The notes: generated by a model not told the origin, from the sequence alone. A stretch of DNA of 64,000 nt from Halobacillus sp. A5 (GCF_024189315.1 NZ_JAIZEO010000003.1:248001-312000), one strand, 5' to 3'. Shown: positions 8,032-17,906, numbered from the stretch's first letter. A program made the numbers and translations.

Positions 8032-8865
8032 CATTAAAAATTCATATAAACCGTTTTGTTTGTATGAGTTCTTCGTGACTTCATGGACATTCTGCTTAAC
8101 GACCTCTTCTGCATTCTGCATAGCCACAGAATATCCTGCCAGCTTCAGCATGGGCAGATCATTCTCTCCGTCTCCTATGGCCATAGTCTTTGTGGCAGGT
8201 ATTCCGAATTCTTTAAGTAAATATTCCAGCCCTCTTGCCTTTGAAGCCTTGTTATCCATAATCTCTGCGTTGTGCAGGGATGAGGAATATATAGAAAAAC
8301 GGTGGTTTTCATTAAGAGACTTCAAGGCTTCCTTCCATTCCTTAATTATCTCAGGATCCATGCTGAAAAAGTAAACCTTAACAATTGATTCATATGACAA
8401 ATGATCGACCCAGTCGATGTGGCTCTGAACAGCCTGCTTTCTTGAATAATATTCGTTATCCAGCAGGGTATCCGGCTGTTTCGCGTGAACGATTCGTTTC
8501 AAAAGATTTTGGTCTTCTTTTAAAGCGATACGGCTGTGCTTCATTGGATGTACTTCGTAATATATGCCGTGATTACGGGCTTCTTCTACCACATTGTGAA
8601 CCAATTCAGGGTCCAGTGTATATTCAAACAGTGTTCTTGCTCCTGAATATCCTCCCATTCCATTAGCCGTAACCACTCCATCCACTTGCAGCGATGAGGG
8701 AAGTACATCTTCGATTTCGAGTTTCGTCCGGCCTGACGCGACAAAAATTCGAATTCCGTATTCTTGCTGCAGCTTAGGAAGAAGAGTAAGAAGCTCTTCC
8801 GTCACTTCATTTTCTTCATTTAATAGTGTTCCATCTAAATCGAGGGCGATAGCTTTTGGTATCAT
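8017..8865 (-). CDS. HAD superfamily Cof-type sugar phosphatase
   Basis: A 282-residue HAD hydrolase of the Cof/YidA subgroup, probably dephosphorylating a sugar phosphate in the cytoplasm. Motif I is LDLDGTLLNEEN at residue 8, motif II VASGRT near residue 47, motif III contains the Lys of ASKARGLEYLLKEFG, and motif IV is IGDGENDLPML. A C2-type cap lies between motifs II and III. I start it at the ATG at 8865, seven bases after AGGAGG, rather than the in-frame TTG at 8880 that forms part of the ribosome site. It is convergent with the mannoside cassette and may relieve sugar-phosphate stress; that link is inference. Confidence 0.9.
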   Translation of the reverse strand: MIPKAIALDLDGTLLNEENEVTEELLTLLPKLQQEYGIRIFVASGRTKLEIEDVLPSSLQVDGVVTANGMGGYSGARTLFEYTLDPELVHNVVEEARNHGIYYEVHPMKHSRIALKEDQNLLKRIVHAKQPDTLLDNEYYSRKQAVQSHIDWVDHLSYESIVKVYFFSMDPEIIKEWKEALKSLNENHRFSIYSSSLHNAEIMDNKASKARGLEYLLKEFGIPATKTMAIGDGENDLPMLKLAGYSVAMQNAEEVVKQNVHEVTKNSYKQNGLYEFLMKKIR

Positions 8866-8997
8866 ATAGGACCTCCTCAATGTACAGTTGAACAGTTAAA
8901 GTATACTGTGATTACATTTATTAAAACAGTAGTAATCGAGCACAATGTATGTATGAATCTAATACAAAGATTGGGTTCAAATAGTATTGTGACAGTG

Positions 8998-9014
8998 TTG
9001 TAAGCGCTTTACAA
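8998..9014. promoter_or_regulatory. cre-like inverted repeat upstream of the PTS operon
   Basis: TTGTAAGCGCTTTACAA is an inverted repeat with 6-bp arms around GCGCT and resembles a CcpA cre box with one extra base in the right half. It lies 28 bp upstream of the regulator start, where CcpA could impose carbon catabolite repression. Confidence 0.5.
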
Positions 9015-9041
9015 TAAAAATAAGAAAGGGAGGTTCTTTCC

Positions 9042-11084
9042 TTGCTGGATCAGAAGTCTTATCAGTTTCTAGAAAGGATCATGCAATATGATCAAATAAC
9101 AAAGCCGGAAATTATGATGGAGATGAATCTTACAAACAGACAATTTCAATACCTGCTGGAGAAAACAAACAGTATTTTAAGTCAGTTTAACCTTCCTTCG
9201 GTTCAATTGAGAAATCAAGCTTTTATCGTAGATGAAAGGATAAAATCGCTTGTACAGAAAGAGGCAGCGCTTGGGATGAAAGGGGATGACCTTTTTGTTT
9301 CTGAGACGGACCGTCCCTTCATTATTTACTTATACACTTTTATTAGAGGGGAGGAGCTTTCAAACTATCACTATCAGCTGCTGCTCGGAGTGAGTAAGAA
9401 TACGGCTTTAGCCGATGTGAAGAAAGCAAAAGAGGTATGCGAAGAGTGGAATGTCCACCTTTCTTACAAAAGAATGGACGGTTATTTTCTTGAAGGGGAA
9501 GAAATGGATAAACGAAGGCTGGCTGTTTACTGTATCGATTATTTACTCTCGCAGCCTCTCGGAAAAGAAATAATCTTGATGATTTTAAAATCGTGGGAAA
9601 AGGAGAAAGAAATCAATCCCATTCAAGACATAATGGATCACATAGTTACTCGCGATTCCCTAAAACTTGTGAAGAGCAGAAAAATGGAAATGATCTATCA
9701 TCTAACCTTTATGAAAGCTCGTAAAAAAAATCATTCTCTGCAGTTATCTGCTGATGAAATAGAAATATTGGAGAAACAGACACTTTTCGATCAAGCAAAG
9801 GAACTGGCTGAAAAAATATTTCCAGAAAGGTACGAAAATGAGAAGTATTTCGTTGCGATTCAGCTTTTAACCTCGCAGGAAGAAGTCAAAAGCCATGACC
9901 ACTCTTCCTTGCTGAAGCTGGCTAAGGAGATCATTGATGAATTTGAAAGAAATACTTTGCTTCCTATAGAAAATAAGTCGTATTTGATTCAAAGTCTGTT
10001 TAATCACCTGGTTCCTACTTTTTTTCGAATAACGTTTGGAATCCCCTTAATTAATCCGATGACTCACAGAATCAAAGAAGAATATAAAGAGTTATTTCAA
10101 TTTGTTGAGAACTCTCTTGAACCTTTATCCGATTGGACGGGGAAGAAAATCAGCGAGGCGGAAATAGGGTATTTTACTCTTCACTTTGGTGGCTATTTAG
10201 AAAAACACAGAGAGGTTAAATCAGACAAAGTCCGGGCAATTATAGTGTGCTCAAATGGTGTCAGCTCTTCTATTATGCTTAGATCACAATTAAGTGAGCT
10301 GTTTCCGGCAATAGAATTTTCGAGGATGCATACGACGGAGAACCTTCATAATGTATCCCCTTCAAGCTATGACTTAATCTTTTCTACGGTCCAGTTAACG
10401 TCAATAAAACCTGTATTTCTCGTTAAGCCATTATTATCTATTGTGGAGAAAAACTCTTTAATTCAAGCTGTAGCTTCTGAGTTTCCTCATATACAGGAAG
10501 ATAATATTACCATTGATCAGGTAATGGACATTGTGAGAAGGAATGCGGATATTAAAAATGAAAAGAAGTTATTCACTGAATTAGTGGATCTCATATATTT
10601 AAACACAGAACAAAGGTGGGAGAAGCCAATGCTTTCGGAACTATTAACAGAAGAAATGATCCATTTTACCAATGAGAAGCTCGAATGGAGGGGGGCAATA
10701 AATAAGGCGGCCCGTCCGCTGGTGGATACCGGCAAAATAGAAAATCGCTACGTGGAAGCCATGATACGAAATGTTGAGGAGATTGGAACATATATTCATA
10801 TAGGGAAAGGGATAGCTATTCCTCATGCAAGACCAGATGCTGGTGTGAATCAAGTGGGTATGTCTCTGCTTCGGACCCAGCAGCCTGTACTCTTACTCGA
10901 TAAAAAAGAGCATCCCATTGAGATGTTTATTTGCCTGGCAGCTATAGATAATGAGGCTCACCTCAAAGCATTAGCCCATTTAACGAAGCTGCTCGGAAAT
11001 GAAGATTCCCTGCAGTCAATGAAGAATGCTGATTCTGCTCAGCAGATTATTAAGATTATAAAAGAGGGAGAGGAAGCGAAATGA
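9042..11084 (+). CDS. PRD-containing PTS-responsive transcriptional activator (MtlR/LicR type)
   Basis: A 680-residue multidomain regulator: N-terminal helix-turn-helix domains (about 1-150), two PTS regulation domains (about 180-390, ending in the conserved EIGYFTLHFGGYLE region), an EIIB-like domain around residue 400 with the phosphocysteine motif CSNGVSSS, and a C-terminal EIIA-type domain (about 530-675) with the phosphohistidine in GIAIPHARP near residue 595. Phosphorylation by HPr and by its cognate EII components tells it whether sugar is being transported. The TTG start follows an AAAGGGAGGT ribosome site. It overlaps the EIIB gene by four bases (ATGA), so its C-terminal EIIA domain may also serve as the missing EIIA of the transporter: no separate EIIA gene is present in this operon. 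Confidence 0.9.
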   Translation: MLDQKSYQFLERIMQYDQITKPEIMMEMNLTNRQFQYLLEKTNSILSQFNLPSVQLRNQAFIVDERIKSLVQKEAALGMKGDDLFVSETDRPFIIYLYTFIRGEELSNYHYQLLLGVSKNTALADVKKAKEVCEEWNVHLSYKRMDGYFLEGEEMDKRRLAVYCIDYLLSQPLGKEIILMILKSWEKEKEINPIQDIMDHIVTRDSLKLVKSRKMEMIYHLTFMKARKKNHSLQLSADEIEILEKQTLFDQAKELAEKIFPERYENEKYFVAIQLLTSQEEVKSHDHSSLLKLAKEIIDEFERNTLLPIENKSYLIQSLFNHLVPTFFRITFGIPLINPMTHRIKEEYKELFQFVENSLEPLSDWTGKKISEAEIGYFTLHFGGYLEKHREVKSDKVRAIIVCSNGVSSSIMLRSQLSELFPAIEFSRMHTTENLHNVSPSSYDLIFSTVQLTSIKPVFLVKPLLSIVEKNSLIQAVASEFPHIQEDNITIDQVMDIVRRNADIKNEKKLFTELVDLIYLNTEQRWEKPMLSELLTEEMIHFTNEKLEWRGAINKAARPLVDTGKIENRYVEAMIRNVEEIGTYIHIGKGIAIPHARPDAGVNQVGMSLLRTQQPVLLLDKKEHPIEMFICLAAIDNEAHLKALAHLTKLLGNEDSLQSMKNADSAQQIIKIIKEGEEAK

Positions 11085-11362
11085 AGATTTTAGCAGTATG
11101 TGGTTCAGGGTTAGGAACAAGTTTTATGGTGGAGATGAACATTAATCAGGCTTTCGAGGAACTGGGAGTGACCGGTGTTGAAGTCTCACATTCTGATTTG
11201 AGTTCCGCAGCTCCGGGTGATGCGGATGTTTACTTTTTAGCTAAAGATATTGCGGAAAGCGGGGAGCATCTCGGTGAAATTGTCGTATTAGATAATATTA
11301 TTGATATGGATGAGTTGAGAGAAAAGGTCAGGAAGCTGGCTGAAGATAAAGATCTCATCTAA
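11081..11362 (+). CDS. PTS EIIB component, ascorbate/lactose-type fold (UlaB-like)
   Basis: A 93-residue soluble phosphocarrier. The phosphorylated cysteine is Cys7 in the P-loop MKILAVCGSGLGTSFM, characteristic of the ascorbate-family (SgaB/UlaB) EIIB proteins. It accepts phosphate from an EIIA domain and passes it to the sugar during transport by the EIIC encoded next. It overlaps the preceding regulator by four bases. Confidence 0.9.
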   Translation: MKILAVCGSGLGTSFMVEMNINQAFEELGVTGVEVSHSDLSSAAPGDADVYFLAKDIAESGEHLGEIVVLDNIIDMDELREKVRKLAEDKDLI

Positions 11363-11392
11363 TGGTTGAAATAGGAAGGGGAGGAAAGAACG

Positions 11393-12739
11393 ATGAACAG
11401 CATTCTTACGACCTTAATAGATATTTTAAGTGAACCTGCCATATTAGTAGCTCTTATTGCCTTAATCGGACTTGTAGCTCAAAGAAAAAATTTATCGGAT
11501 ACGATGAAAGGGACGACGAAAACCTTTGTCGGCTTTCTAGTGATAGCCGCAGGTGCAGGGATTTTAGAAACCTCTTTAGAACCTTTTGGAGCTATGTTTC
11601 AGGAAGCGTTTAATGTTTCGGGAGTAGTTCCTAATAATGAAGCTATCGTAGCGCTGGCATTAAATGAGTATGGTTCTAATACGGCATTGATTATGTTTTT
11701 TGGAATGATTGTTAACATTTTAATTGCTAGATTTACAAGATTTAAATACATTTTCCTTACCGGTCATCATACATTATATATGGCCTGTATGCTTGCGGTT
11801 ATTATGGCTGTAGCCGGTTTTGACTCCGTGGGTCTCATTGCTGCTGGTTCAGTTGCGCTTGGTATCATAATGACCTTATCACCTGCGATTCTGCAGCCAT
11901 TCATGCGTGAGCTCACAGGTAACGATAAAGTCGCCTTGGGACATTTTAGCGCTGTAGGCTATGCATTAAGTGCGCTTGTAGGTAAAGCGGTTAAAGGGAA
12001 AAATTCTACATCCACTGAAAAAATCGATTTTCCAAAAGGGCTCGGATTTTTAAGAGACAGCACTGTGAGCATCGCTCTAACAATGGTAGTGATGTATATG
12101 ATCGTGGCGTTAGCGGCAGGCCCTGCCTATATCGAAGCTGAACTTAGCGACGACACTAATTTTCTCGTGTTCTCCCTCGTGCAGGCCGGTAACTTTGCTG
12201 CAGGCGTGTTCATCATTCTTGCTGGTGTCCGCCTGGTTTTAGCTGAAATTGTACCTGCTTTTAAAGGGATTTCTACAAAATTGGTTCCAAATGCGAAACC
12301 GGCTTTGGATGTGCCGATTGTTTTCACTTATGCGCCTAACGCTGTACTAATCGGTTTCTTCTCCAGTTTTATAGGTGGCCTGTTCAGCATGGCAGTAATG
12401 GCTATTGTGGGCAGTACCATTATCCTGCCGGGAGTTGTCCCACACTTTTTCACGGGTGCTGCTGCTGGTGTGTTTGGTAATGCTACGGGAGGTATCAAGG
12501 GAGCTGTATCAGGCTCATTCGTCAATGGGGTAATTATTTCTTTTCTACCCGTTTTTCTACTGCCGGTATTAGGGGAGCTAGGATTCGCGAATACCACGTT
12601 CTCTGATGCTGACTTTGGTGTTGGGGGTATTTTCTTCGGTTCCCTTGCTAATTATGGAGGACCTATCGCTATAGTTATAAGTTTGATTGTTATCCTGGCA
12701 CTTATGGTCATTCCTTTTAGAGGAAAGAAAAGCGCATAA
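11393..12739 (+). CDS. PTS EIIC component, ascorbate family (UlaA/SgaT-like)
   Basis: A 448-residue integral membrane permease with about eleven hydrophobic segments, of the ascorbate-galactitol PTS superfamily. Family features include GFLVIAAGAGILETSLEPFG near residue 50, LTGHHTLYMACM near residue 125 and the Gly-rich HFFTGAAAGVFGNATGG near residue 360. It translocates and phosphorylates a sugar acid or pentose-like substrate together with the EIIB. None of the L-ascorbate catabolic genes (ulaG, ulaD, ulaE, ulaF) is adjacent; instead a transketolase follows, so the substrate may not be ascorbate. Confidence 0.88.
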   Translation: MNSILTTLIDILSEPAILVALIALIGLVAQRKNLSDTMKGTTKTFVGFLVIAAGAGILETSLEPFGAMFQEAFNVSGVVPNNEAIVALALNEYGSNTALIMFFGMIVNILIARFTRFKYIFLTGHHTLYMACMLAVIMAVAGFDSVGLIAAGSVALGIIMTLSPAILQPFMRELTGNDKVALGHFSAVGYALSALVGKAVKGKNSTSTEKIDFPKGLGFLRDSTVSIALTMVVMYMIVALAAGPAYIEAELSDDTNFLVFSLVQAGNFAAGVFIILAGVRLVLAEIVPAFKGISTKLVPNAKPALDVPIVFTYAPNAVLIGFFSSFIGGLFSMAVMAIVGSTIILPGVVPHFFTGAAAGVFGNATGGIKGAVSGSFVNGVIISFLPVFLLPVLGELGFANTTFSDADFGVGGIFFGSLANYGGPIAIVISLIVILALMVIPFRGKKSA

Positions 12740-12749
12740 TTAAAATAAG

Positions 12750-12779
12750 AAGGGAGGGGATTCTCTCCCTTTAAATTTT
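12750..12779 (+). terminator. Weak intra-operon hairpin between EIIC and transketolase genes
   Basis: Arms AAGGGAG/CTCCCTT (12750-12756 and 12765-12771) with an 8-base loop, followed by TAAATTTTTT. The stem is short, so it probably lowers read-through into the transketolase gene rather than stopping it. Confidence 0.45.
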
Positions 12780-12799
12780 TTAATATGGAGGGAGATTTC

Positions 12800-14800
12800 A
12801 TGTCTATATCTGCACAAAATCTGTCAGAGTTATCGATTAATACGATTCGGATGTTGAACATAGATAGTGTTGAAAAGGCTAAGCATGGTCATCCAGGCAT
12901 GCCGATGGGGGCAGCTCCAATGGCTTACGCATTATGGAAAAACATAATGAATATAAATCCGGAAAACCCCGGCTGGGTTAACAGAGATCGGTTCATTCTA
13001 TCAGCAGGTCATGGATCCACCTTGCTGTACAGTCTGCTTCATTTGGCATGCTATAATTTGACTATCGAAGACTTAAAGGAGTTCCGCAGGTATGGCAGTA
13101 AGACGCCGGGCCATCCCGAATACGGAGTTACGCCTGGGGTAGAGGTAACTACAGGCCCTTTAGGACAAGGGATCCCGTCAAGTGTAGGTATGGCTGTCGC
13201 AGAGAGACATATGGCAGAGAAGTACAATCGAGAGAACTTTCCTGTGATTGATCATTATACTTATACAATTTGTGGAGATGGAGATTTAATGGAGGGCGTT
13301 TCTTATGAAGCAGCGTCCCTGGCCGGTCATTTGGGGCTTGGCAGGTTAATTGTTTTGTATGATTCAAATGATGTCAGTCTGGATGGAGAACTGAGTCTAT
13401 CTTTCTCTGAAGATATCAGGAGCAGGTTCACCTCATGTAACTGGCAATATATAAATGTAGAAGACGGAAATGATTTAGAAGCAATAGAAGCAGCATTAAT
13501 AGAAGCAAAGGCTGACGAAGAGCGTCCATCTATAATTGAGATTAAAACAATAATTGGCTATGGTGCTCCAAGCATTCAAGGAACTAGTGATGCCCACAGT
13601 GACCCGCTTGGAGTTGAAGAAATTAAAAGAGTGAAGCAGTCGTATAATTGGAGTTTCGAAGAGGACTTCTTTGTGCCTGATGAAGTATATGATGATTTCA
13701 AAACAATCAAGGAGAACGGTAGGAAGAAAGAGAAAGCCTGGGAGCAGTTATTTATGGAATATAAACAAGCTCATCCTGAAACAGCTGTAGAACTTGAAAG
13801 AATCATAAATGGAGAGCTTCCCGAAGATTGGACAGGTTCGCTGCCTCAGTACAAAGAAGGGGATACGTTAGCTACCAGAGTGGCTTCAAGTGAAATACTG
13901 AACACATTGTCCAGGTCCGTCTCCGAATTGATTGGGGGATCAGCAGACTTAGATTCATCTACGAAAACAAGATTAAAAGATGAACTTGATTTTTCAAGAA
14001 ACGACTATAGCGGACGTAACTTTAGGTTCGGAGTAAGAGAATTCGCAATGGGGGCAATTGCAAGCGGGATGGCTCTTCATCATTTAAGACCCTTTGTGAG
14101 TACCTTTTTTGTTTTCTCAGATTACCTGCGACCGGCCATTCGACTAGCCTCTCTTATGGGACTTCCGGTAACTTATGTTTTTACTCATGACAGCGTGGCT
14201 GTAGGTCAGGATGGACCTACTCATGAGCCGGTCGAACAACTGGCCTCATTTAGAGCAATGCCAAATCTTTCCGTAATCAGGCCGGCAGATGGCAACGAGA
14301 CGAGAGAAGCCTGGAAAATAGCTATGGAACAGAGAGATCGACCTACTATGATTGTATTAGGAAGGCAGGGACTTCCTACTCTTAAGGGTACAGAAGCCTA
14401 TGCTTCCGAAGGTTTGAAAAGAGGAGCGTATGTTCTCTCTGAACCTGTGGAAAAGCCGGACGGTATTCTCATTGCTTCAGGGTCTGAAGTGCAATTGGCT
14501 GAAAAAGCTCAGGAAGCCCTGTCCTTAGAAGGTATTCATGTCCGTGTTGTCAGTATGCCTTCCTGGGATTTGTTTGAGAAACAGTCAACGGAATATCAAA
14601 AGGTAGTTTTACCCGATCATTTGCAGGCGCGGCTGACAATAGAGATGGGATCTAAGCTTGGGTGGCACGAGTATGCTGGAACTAAAGGTGCTGTGATGAG
14701 TATTGATACGTTTGGAGTTTCCGGTCCGGGGGATGAAGTGATTAAAAAGTTTGGATTTACTGTAGAAAATGTAGTCAACCTTTTTAAAAAAATAATTTAA
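12800..14800 (+). CDS. tkt: Transketolase
   Basis: A full-length 666-residue thiamine-diphosphate transketolase moving two-carbon ketol units between pentose and other sugar phosphates. The N-terminal domain has [20 protein letters not shown] and the ThDP-binding [15 protein letters not shown] with its downstream Asn (YDSNDVS). The pyrimidine-binding domain has [20 protein letters not shown] with the conserved Glu, and the [20 protein letters not shown] loop near residue 470. I use the ATG at 12800, 6-7 bases after GGAGGGAG, instead of the ATG at 12785 that lies just before that site. Being placed after a PTS, it probably links the imported sugar phosphate to the pentose phosphate pathway; it may be a second, inducible copy beside a housekeeping gene elsewhere. 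Confidence 0.95.
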   Translation: MSISAQNLSELSINTIRMLNIDSVEKAKHGHPGMPMGAAPMAYALWKNIMNINPENPGWVNRDRFILSAGHGSTLLYSLLHLACYNLTIEDLKEFRRYGSKTPGHPEYGVTPGVEVTTGPLGQGIPSSVGMAVAERHMAEKYNRENFPVIDHYTYTICGDGDLMEGVSYEAASLAGHLGLGRLIVLYDSNDVSLDGELSLSFSEDIRSRFTSCNWQYINVEDGNDLEAIEAALIEAKADEERPSIIEIKTIIGYGAPSIQGTSDAHSDPLGVEEIKRVKQSYNWSFEEDFFVPDEVYDDFKTIKENGRKKEKAWEQLFMEYKQAHPETAVELERIINGELPEDWTGSLPQYKEGDTLATRVASSEILNTLSRSVSELIGGSADLDSSTKTRLKDELDFSRNDYSGRNFRFGVREFAMGAIASGMALHHLRPFVSTFFVFSDYLRPAIRLASLMGLPVTYVFTHDSVAVGQDGPTHEPVEQLASFRAMPNLSVIRPADGNETREAWKIAMEQRDRPTMIVLGRQGLPTLKGTEAYASEGLKRGAYVLSEPVEKPDGILIASGSEVQLAEKAQEALSLEGIHVRVVSMPSWDLFEKQSTEYQKVVLPDHLQARLTIEMGSKLGWHEYAGTKGAVMSIDTFGVSGPGDEVIKKFGFTVENVVNLFKKII

Positions 14801-14803
14801 TCA

Positions 14804-14837
14804 TAAGGCAGTCTTTTACAGGCTGCCTTATTTTTTG
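14804..14837 (+). terminator. Rho-independent terminator after transketolase
   Basis: Stem AAGGCAG/CTGCCTT, extended by flanking T/A pairs, within 14804-14831, followed by TTTTTTGCTT. It closes the PTS-transketolase operon. Confidence 0.85.
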
Positions 14838-14986
14838 CTTATAAGAAGAGGTGTGACCGTTCTGTGCCATAGGTAACAAGAGTAAAAAATTCAGATGGTA
14901 AAAATTATCCAACTTTGTATCATTCTGTGTTCAATGTAGAATTTCTATGATATTTTGGTCGCAACCACTAGAAGGGAGAGGATCCT

Positions 14987-15532
14987 TTGAAGAAAGAACT
15001 CAGCCTATTTATTGCATCTGTGATGATGCTATTGGTTTTCACCCCTGTTATGGAGAATGCCCAGGCGGCCGATAATGAAGACTTAGGTAATTCCGAACAG
15101 CAGGAAGCGGTGCAGCTTGAAAAGGAACTACGTGAAAATGACATAACAGAGCTTGATATTGTTACTGGGTTGGACGAACAATTGTCGAGTACCCCGGCAT
15201 ATAATGAACAAACCACCGTTCAGGCTCAAGGCGTTAAATCGAAAACAGCCGCTTATGGAGCAAAGCAAATGATCACAATGCTTGAGAATACAGGTAAATA
15301 TGCCTGGAACAGTTCAGTAAAAGAATATGTAGACAAACTGCCGATCTCAACAGCATCTAAGAGTACCTTAGAAAAATACTTAGGATATCAATTTGTTATG
15401 GAAACCTTAAACGTTGTGATTAATTTTCAAGGAGATATTACAGAAGCTCTTTCTCTTCAAATGCAAAACGCAGGTCTCCCAAGCTGGTTATCGGGGATAG
15501 CTGCTAGAACGCTGGTATTCTTACTTCTTTAA
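14987..15532 (+). CDS. Secreted protein of unknown function
   Basis: A 181-residue protein with a clear Sec signal peptide: positively charged MKKE, hydrophobic LSLFIASVMMLLVFTPVM, and a probable signal peptidase I site after AQA at about residue 28. The next 55 residues are acidic and Gln/Glu-rich, like a propeptide or spacer. The remaining ~100 residues contain GAKQMITMLENTGKYAW and an amphipathic C-terminal third that ends in the hydrophobic IAARTLVFLLL. The TTG start follows GAAGGGAGAGG. It is followed 20 bases later by a two-helix membrane protein. The short size, acidic leader and hydrophobic end, with a small membrane partner, resemble a bacteriocin-like pair, but I recognise no family and the function is unknown. 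Confidence 0.75.
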   Translation: MKKELSLFIASVMMLLVFTPVMENAQAADNEDLGNSEQQEAVQLEKELRENDITELDIVTGLDEQLSSTPAYNEQTTVQAQGVKSKTAAYGAKQMITMLENTGKYAWNSSVKEYVDKLPISTASKSTLEKYLGYQFVMETLNVVINFQGDITEALSLQMQNAGLPSWLSGIAARTLVFLLL

Positions 15533-15552
15533 TTACAGAAAGAGGGAGGAGC

Positions 15553-15777
15553 ATGAAAAATCTCTTAAGGTTGATTATTTTTATCACAGGAGTTTATTTA
15601 CTGTCTCACCTGATAATTGGATTAGACATTGAGCGTAATGTAATGATGTTTGGAGTGAAAACCCCTATCACTTATAGTTTGATTACAAGAATTACAGGAG
15701 CTGCCTTTTTTGGAAGTCTGCTTCTATATGTCCTGAAATACAACCGCAGTAATTCCTCGAATAACCAAAAAGCCTGA
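15553..15777 (+). CDS. Small two-helix membrane protein
   Basis: A 74-residue protein with two hydrophobic helices (LLRLIIFITGVYLLSHLIIG at residues 4-23, and ITRITGAAFFGSLLLYVLKY at about 43-63) and a polar Asn/Ser-rich tail. An AGAGGGAGGAGC ribosome site precedes the ATG. It follows the secreted protein by 20 bases and is followed by a terminator-like hairpin, so the two form a small operon. It could be an immunity or accessory protein for the secreted product, but nothing in the sequence proves this. Confidence 0.7.
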   Translation: MKNLLRLIIFITGVYLLSHLIIGLDIERNVMMFGVKTPITYSLITRITGAAFFGSLLLYVLKYNRSNSSNNQKA

Positions 15778-15789
15778 GCCATACTAAGA

Positions 15790-15824
15790 AAGCCTGCAGC
15801 AGCAAACCCTGCAGGCCTTTGTTT
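15790..15824 (+). terminator. Probable terminator of the small secreted/membrane protein pair
   Basis: Stem GCCTGCAG/CTGCAGGC (15792-15799 with 15809-15816) around CAGCAAACC, with extra A/T pairs at its base, followed by the modest T-rich CTTTGTTTG. Confidence 0.65.
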
Positions 15825-15847
15825 GTGACGATCGATTTTTTTAATGG

Positions 15848-15858
15848 GTACCAGGTAT
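15848..15858 (+). repeat. Degenerate GTACCNGGTAC repeat unit
   Basis: GTACCAGGTAT differs from the core palindrome at the last base. It lies just upstream of the rml/glycosylation cluster, whose other end (22661-22768) carries four units. Confidence 0.5.
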
Positions 15859-15952
15859 CAAACTTTAAACTGTAATGAAAATGTAAGAGTCAGCAACCTA
15901 AAAAAAGGTAATAAGGGTAGTATAACTAATTTTATGGAGTGGGGTGATCCGT

Positions 15953-16885
15953 GTGAAGGGAATTATTCTTGCCGGGGGGAGCGGAACAAGGCTGTCTCCA
16001 AACACCATCAGTGTCAATAAACATTTGCTTGCTGTCTACGACAAGCCGATGATTTATTATCCCTTATCTGTATTAATGCTTGCAGAAATTGAAGAGATTT
16101 TAATTATTAGTTCCCCTGAGGATGTAAATAGATTTGAAAGTCTTCTGGGTAATGGTGAATCTTTAGGTATTTCGATTACCTATCAATCACAAGAGAAGCC
16201 AAATGGAATACCAGAAGCATTAATAATTGGAGAAGATTTCATAGGTGAGGACGAGGTGACTTTAATTCTCGGGGACAACATCTTTTATGGGCAGGGATTC
16301 ACAACACTTCTGCGTAAAGCGATCAAGCAGCATGAGTATGCTACGGTTTTTGGGTACAGGGTAAAAGATCCAGAGCGGTTTGGAGTCGTTGAATTTAATG
16401 AAAGAAAAAAAGTAGTCTCCTTAGAAGAGAAGCCGGATGCTCCTAAATCAGACTTTGCTGTAGCAGGTTTATATATTTACGATCACCATGCCGTTGATAT
16501 TGCTAAACACCTCTATCCCTCAGAGCGGGGCGAACTGGAAATTACTGACCTGAATAAAGAGTATTTACAAAGAAGTCAGCTCAATGTTCAACTGCTTGGA
16601 AGGGGATTTGCCTGGATGGATGCCGGTACTCATGACTCGTTATTTGAAGCATCTGAATTTGTGAAAAATATTCAGCAAAGGCAGGGGTTCAAGCTCGCCT
16701 GTATTGAGGAAATTGCCTACTATATGGGGCACATCAGTCAGCGCGAGTTAATGCAAATCGGTAATTATATGGCTAAAACGGATTACGGCCAATACTTAAT
16801 CGATATTGCTAACCGAAAGCATATTGAACAGTATTGGGATGAATTAGACCTCCATCCGATGCTGGAGGTGACAGAGCATGAATAG
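15953..16885 (+). CDS. rmlA: Glucose-1-phosphate thymidylyltransferase
   Basis: A 310-residue RmlA (RfbA) enzyme making dTDP-glucose from glucose 1-phosphate and dTTP in the cytoplasm. The N-terminal nucleotide site is [14 protein letters not shown], followed by [20 protein letters not shown], the metal-binding [10 protein letters not shown] near residue 107 and [16 protein letters not shown] near residue 158. I choose the GTG at 15953, eight bases after GGGG of GGGGTGATC, because it gives the canonical RmlA N-terminus; an in-frame GTG lies nine bases upstream. Its 3' end overlaps rmlB by eight bases. The absence of rmlC and rmlD and the presence of a WecE-like aminotransferase indicate that the product is not dTDP-rhamnose but an amino sugar. 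Confidence 0.95.
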   Translation: MKGIILAGGSGTRLSPNTISVNKHLLAVYDKPMIYYPLSVLMLAEIEEILIISSPEDVNRFESLLGNGESLGISITYQSQEKPNGIPEALIIGEDFIGEDEVTLILGDNIFYGQGFTTLLRKAIKQHEYATVFGYRVKDPERFGVVEFNERKKVVSLEEKPDAPKSDFAVAGLYIYDHHAVDIAKHLYPSERGELEITDLNKEYLQRSQLNVQLLGRGFAWMDAGTHDSLFEASEFVKNIQQRQGFKLACIEEIAYYMGHISQRELMQIGNYMAKTDYGQYLIDIANRKHIEQYWDELDLHPMLEVTEHE

Positions 16886-17906
16886 TATAAAGTCATGTCT
16901 GCTCATAACAGGAGGCGCCGGGTTTATCGGATCCAATTTTATCAAGTATTACGCAAACAAATATCCTCATAAGCCAATCCTTAACGTCGATAAGCTCACC
17001 TATGCGGGATCGACTTTGAATGTCGACGGGATAGGAGGGAAAGAAAACTATCAATTTATCCAAGCAGACATTACGGATGAAGAAGCTGTAGAGCGTCTGT
17101 TTCAAGACTACCCGATCCAGGGAGTTATTCATTTTGCAGCCGAGTCCCACGTCGACCGGTCGATTCAAGATGCAGATTCGTTTATCGATACCAATGTAAA
17201 GGGAACTATGAATCTTCTGCAAACAGCGAAACGTGCGTGGGAGGAAAGCGGGCAGCTTAAGACGGCCAGGTTCCATCAAATTTCAACAGATGAAGTTTAC
17301 GGATCCTTAGATAATGATGACAAATTCAATGAACGCACACCCTACAATCCGCGCAACCCTTACAGTGCCTCGAAAGCTGGTGCTGATTTTTTAGTGAAAA
17401 GCTTCGGCTATACATACGGGATGAACATCGTGATCTCCAGCAGCTCCAATAATTACGGTCCCAGGCAGCACGTGGAAAAGCTGATCCCCACAATTATTTC
17501 AAAGGCACTGCAACATCAGCCGATTCCTATTTATGGAGATGGGAAACATATTAGGGATTGGCTTTACGTGGAGGACCACTGCCGGGCTCTCGACCTCATC
17601 TATCATCATGGAGCTCCCATGGAGAGCTACAATGTTGGAGGTGGGAATGAGATGGAAAATATCAATTTAGCTATAAAAATTTGCGAAATTCTTGATCTAA
17701 CCTGCCCTGCTCAAAAGGGGCGTTTAGGCAGTTTTCAAGAATTAATCACTTTTGCGGAGGATCGTCCGGGGCACGACCGGAGATATGCGGTGGATGATAC
17801 CAAACTAAGAGGTACACTGGGGTGGCGGCCGCTCGTTGAAATAGAGAAGGGATTACAACAAACTGTGGAATGGTACGTAGACCAATGGCAGCCGCTCAAA
17901 CGTTAA
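16878..17906 (+). CDS. rmlB: dTDP-glucose 4,6-dehydratase
   Basis: A 342-residue extended-SDR enzyme converting dTDP-glucose to dTDP-4-keto-6-deoxyglucose. The NAD+ site is [16 protein letters not shown], the substrate-specific STDEVYGSL motif is near residue 135, and the catalytic YSASKAG (YxxxK) is near residue 160; SSNNYGPRQ and [13 protein letters not shown] follow as in all RmlB proteins. A GGAGGTGAC ribosome site lies within the end of rmlA. Its product is the branch point used here, by inference, by the aminotransferase at 19892-21022. Confidence 0.96.
   Translation: MNSIKSCLLITGGAGFIGSNFIKYYANKYPHKPILNVDKLTYAGSTLNVDGIGGKENYQFIQADITDEEAVERLFQDYPIQGVIHFAAESHVDRSIQDADSFIDTNVKGTMNLLQTAKRAWEESGQLKTARFHQISTDEVYGSLDNDDKFNERTPYNPRNPYSASKAGADFLVKSFGYTYGMNIVISSSSNNYGPRQHVEKLIPTIISKALQHQPIPIYGDGKHIRDWLYVEDHCRALDLIYHHGAPMESYNVGGGNEMENINLAIKICEILDLTCPAQKGRLGSFQELITFAEDRPGHDRRYAVDDTKLRGTLGWRPLVEIEKGLQQTVEWYVDQWQPLKR

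Noticed and set aside
16893-17279. 128-codon open frame on the minus strand
   Set aside because: Antisense to rmlB, with no ribosome site or recognisable domain.
15953-17906. dTDP-L-rhamnose pathway
   Set aside because: Only the shared first two enzymes are present; rmlC and rmlD are missing and an aminotransferase and acetyltransferase take their place.
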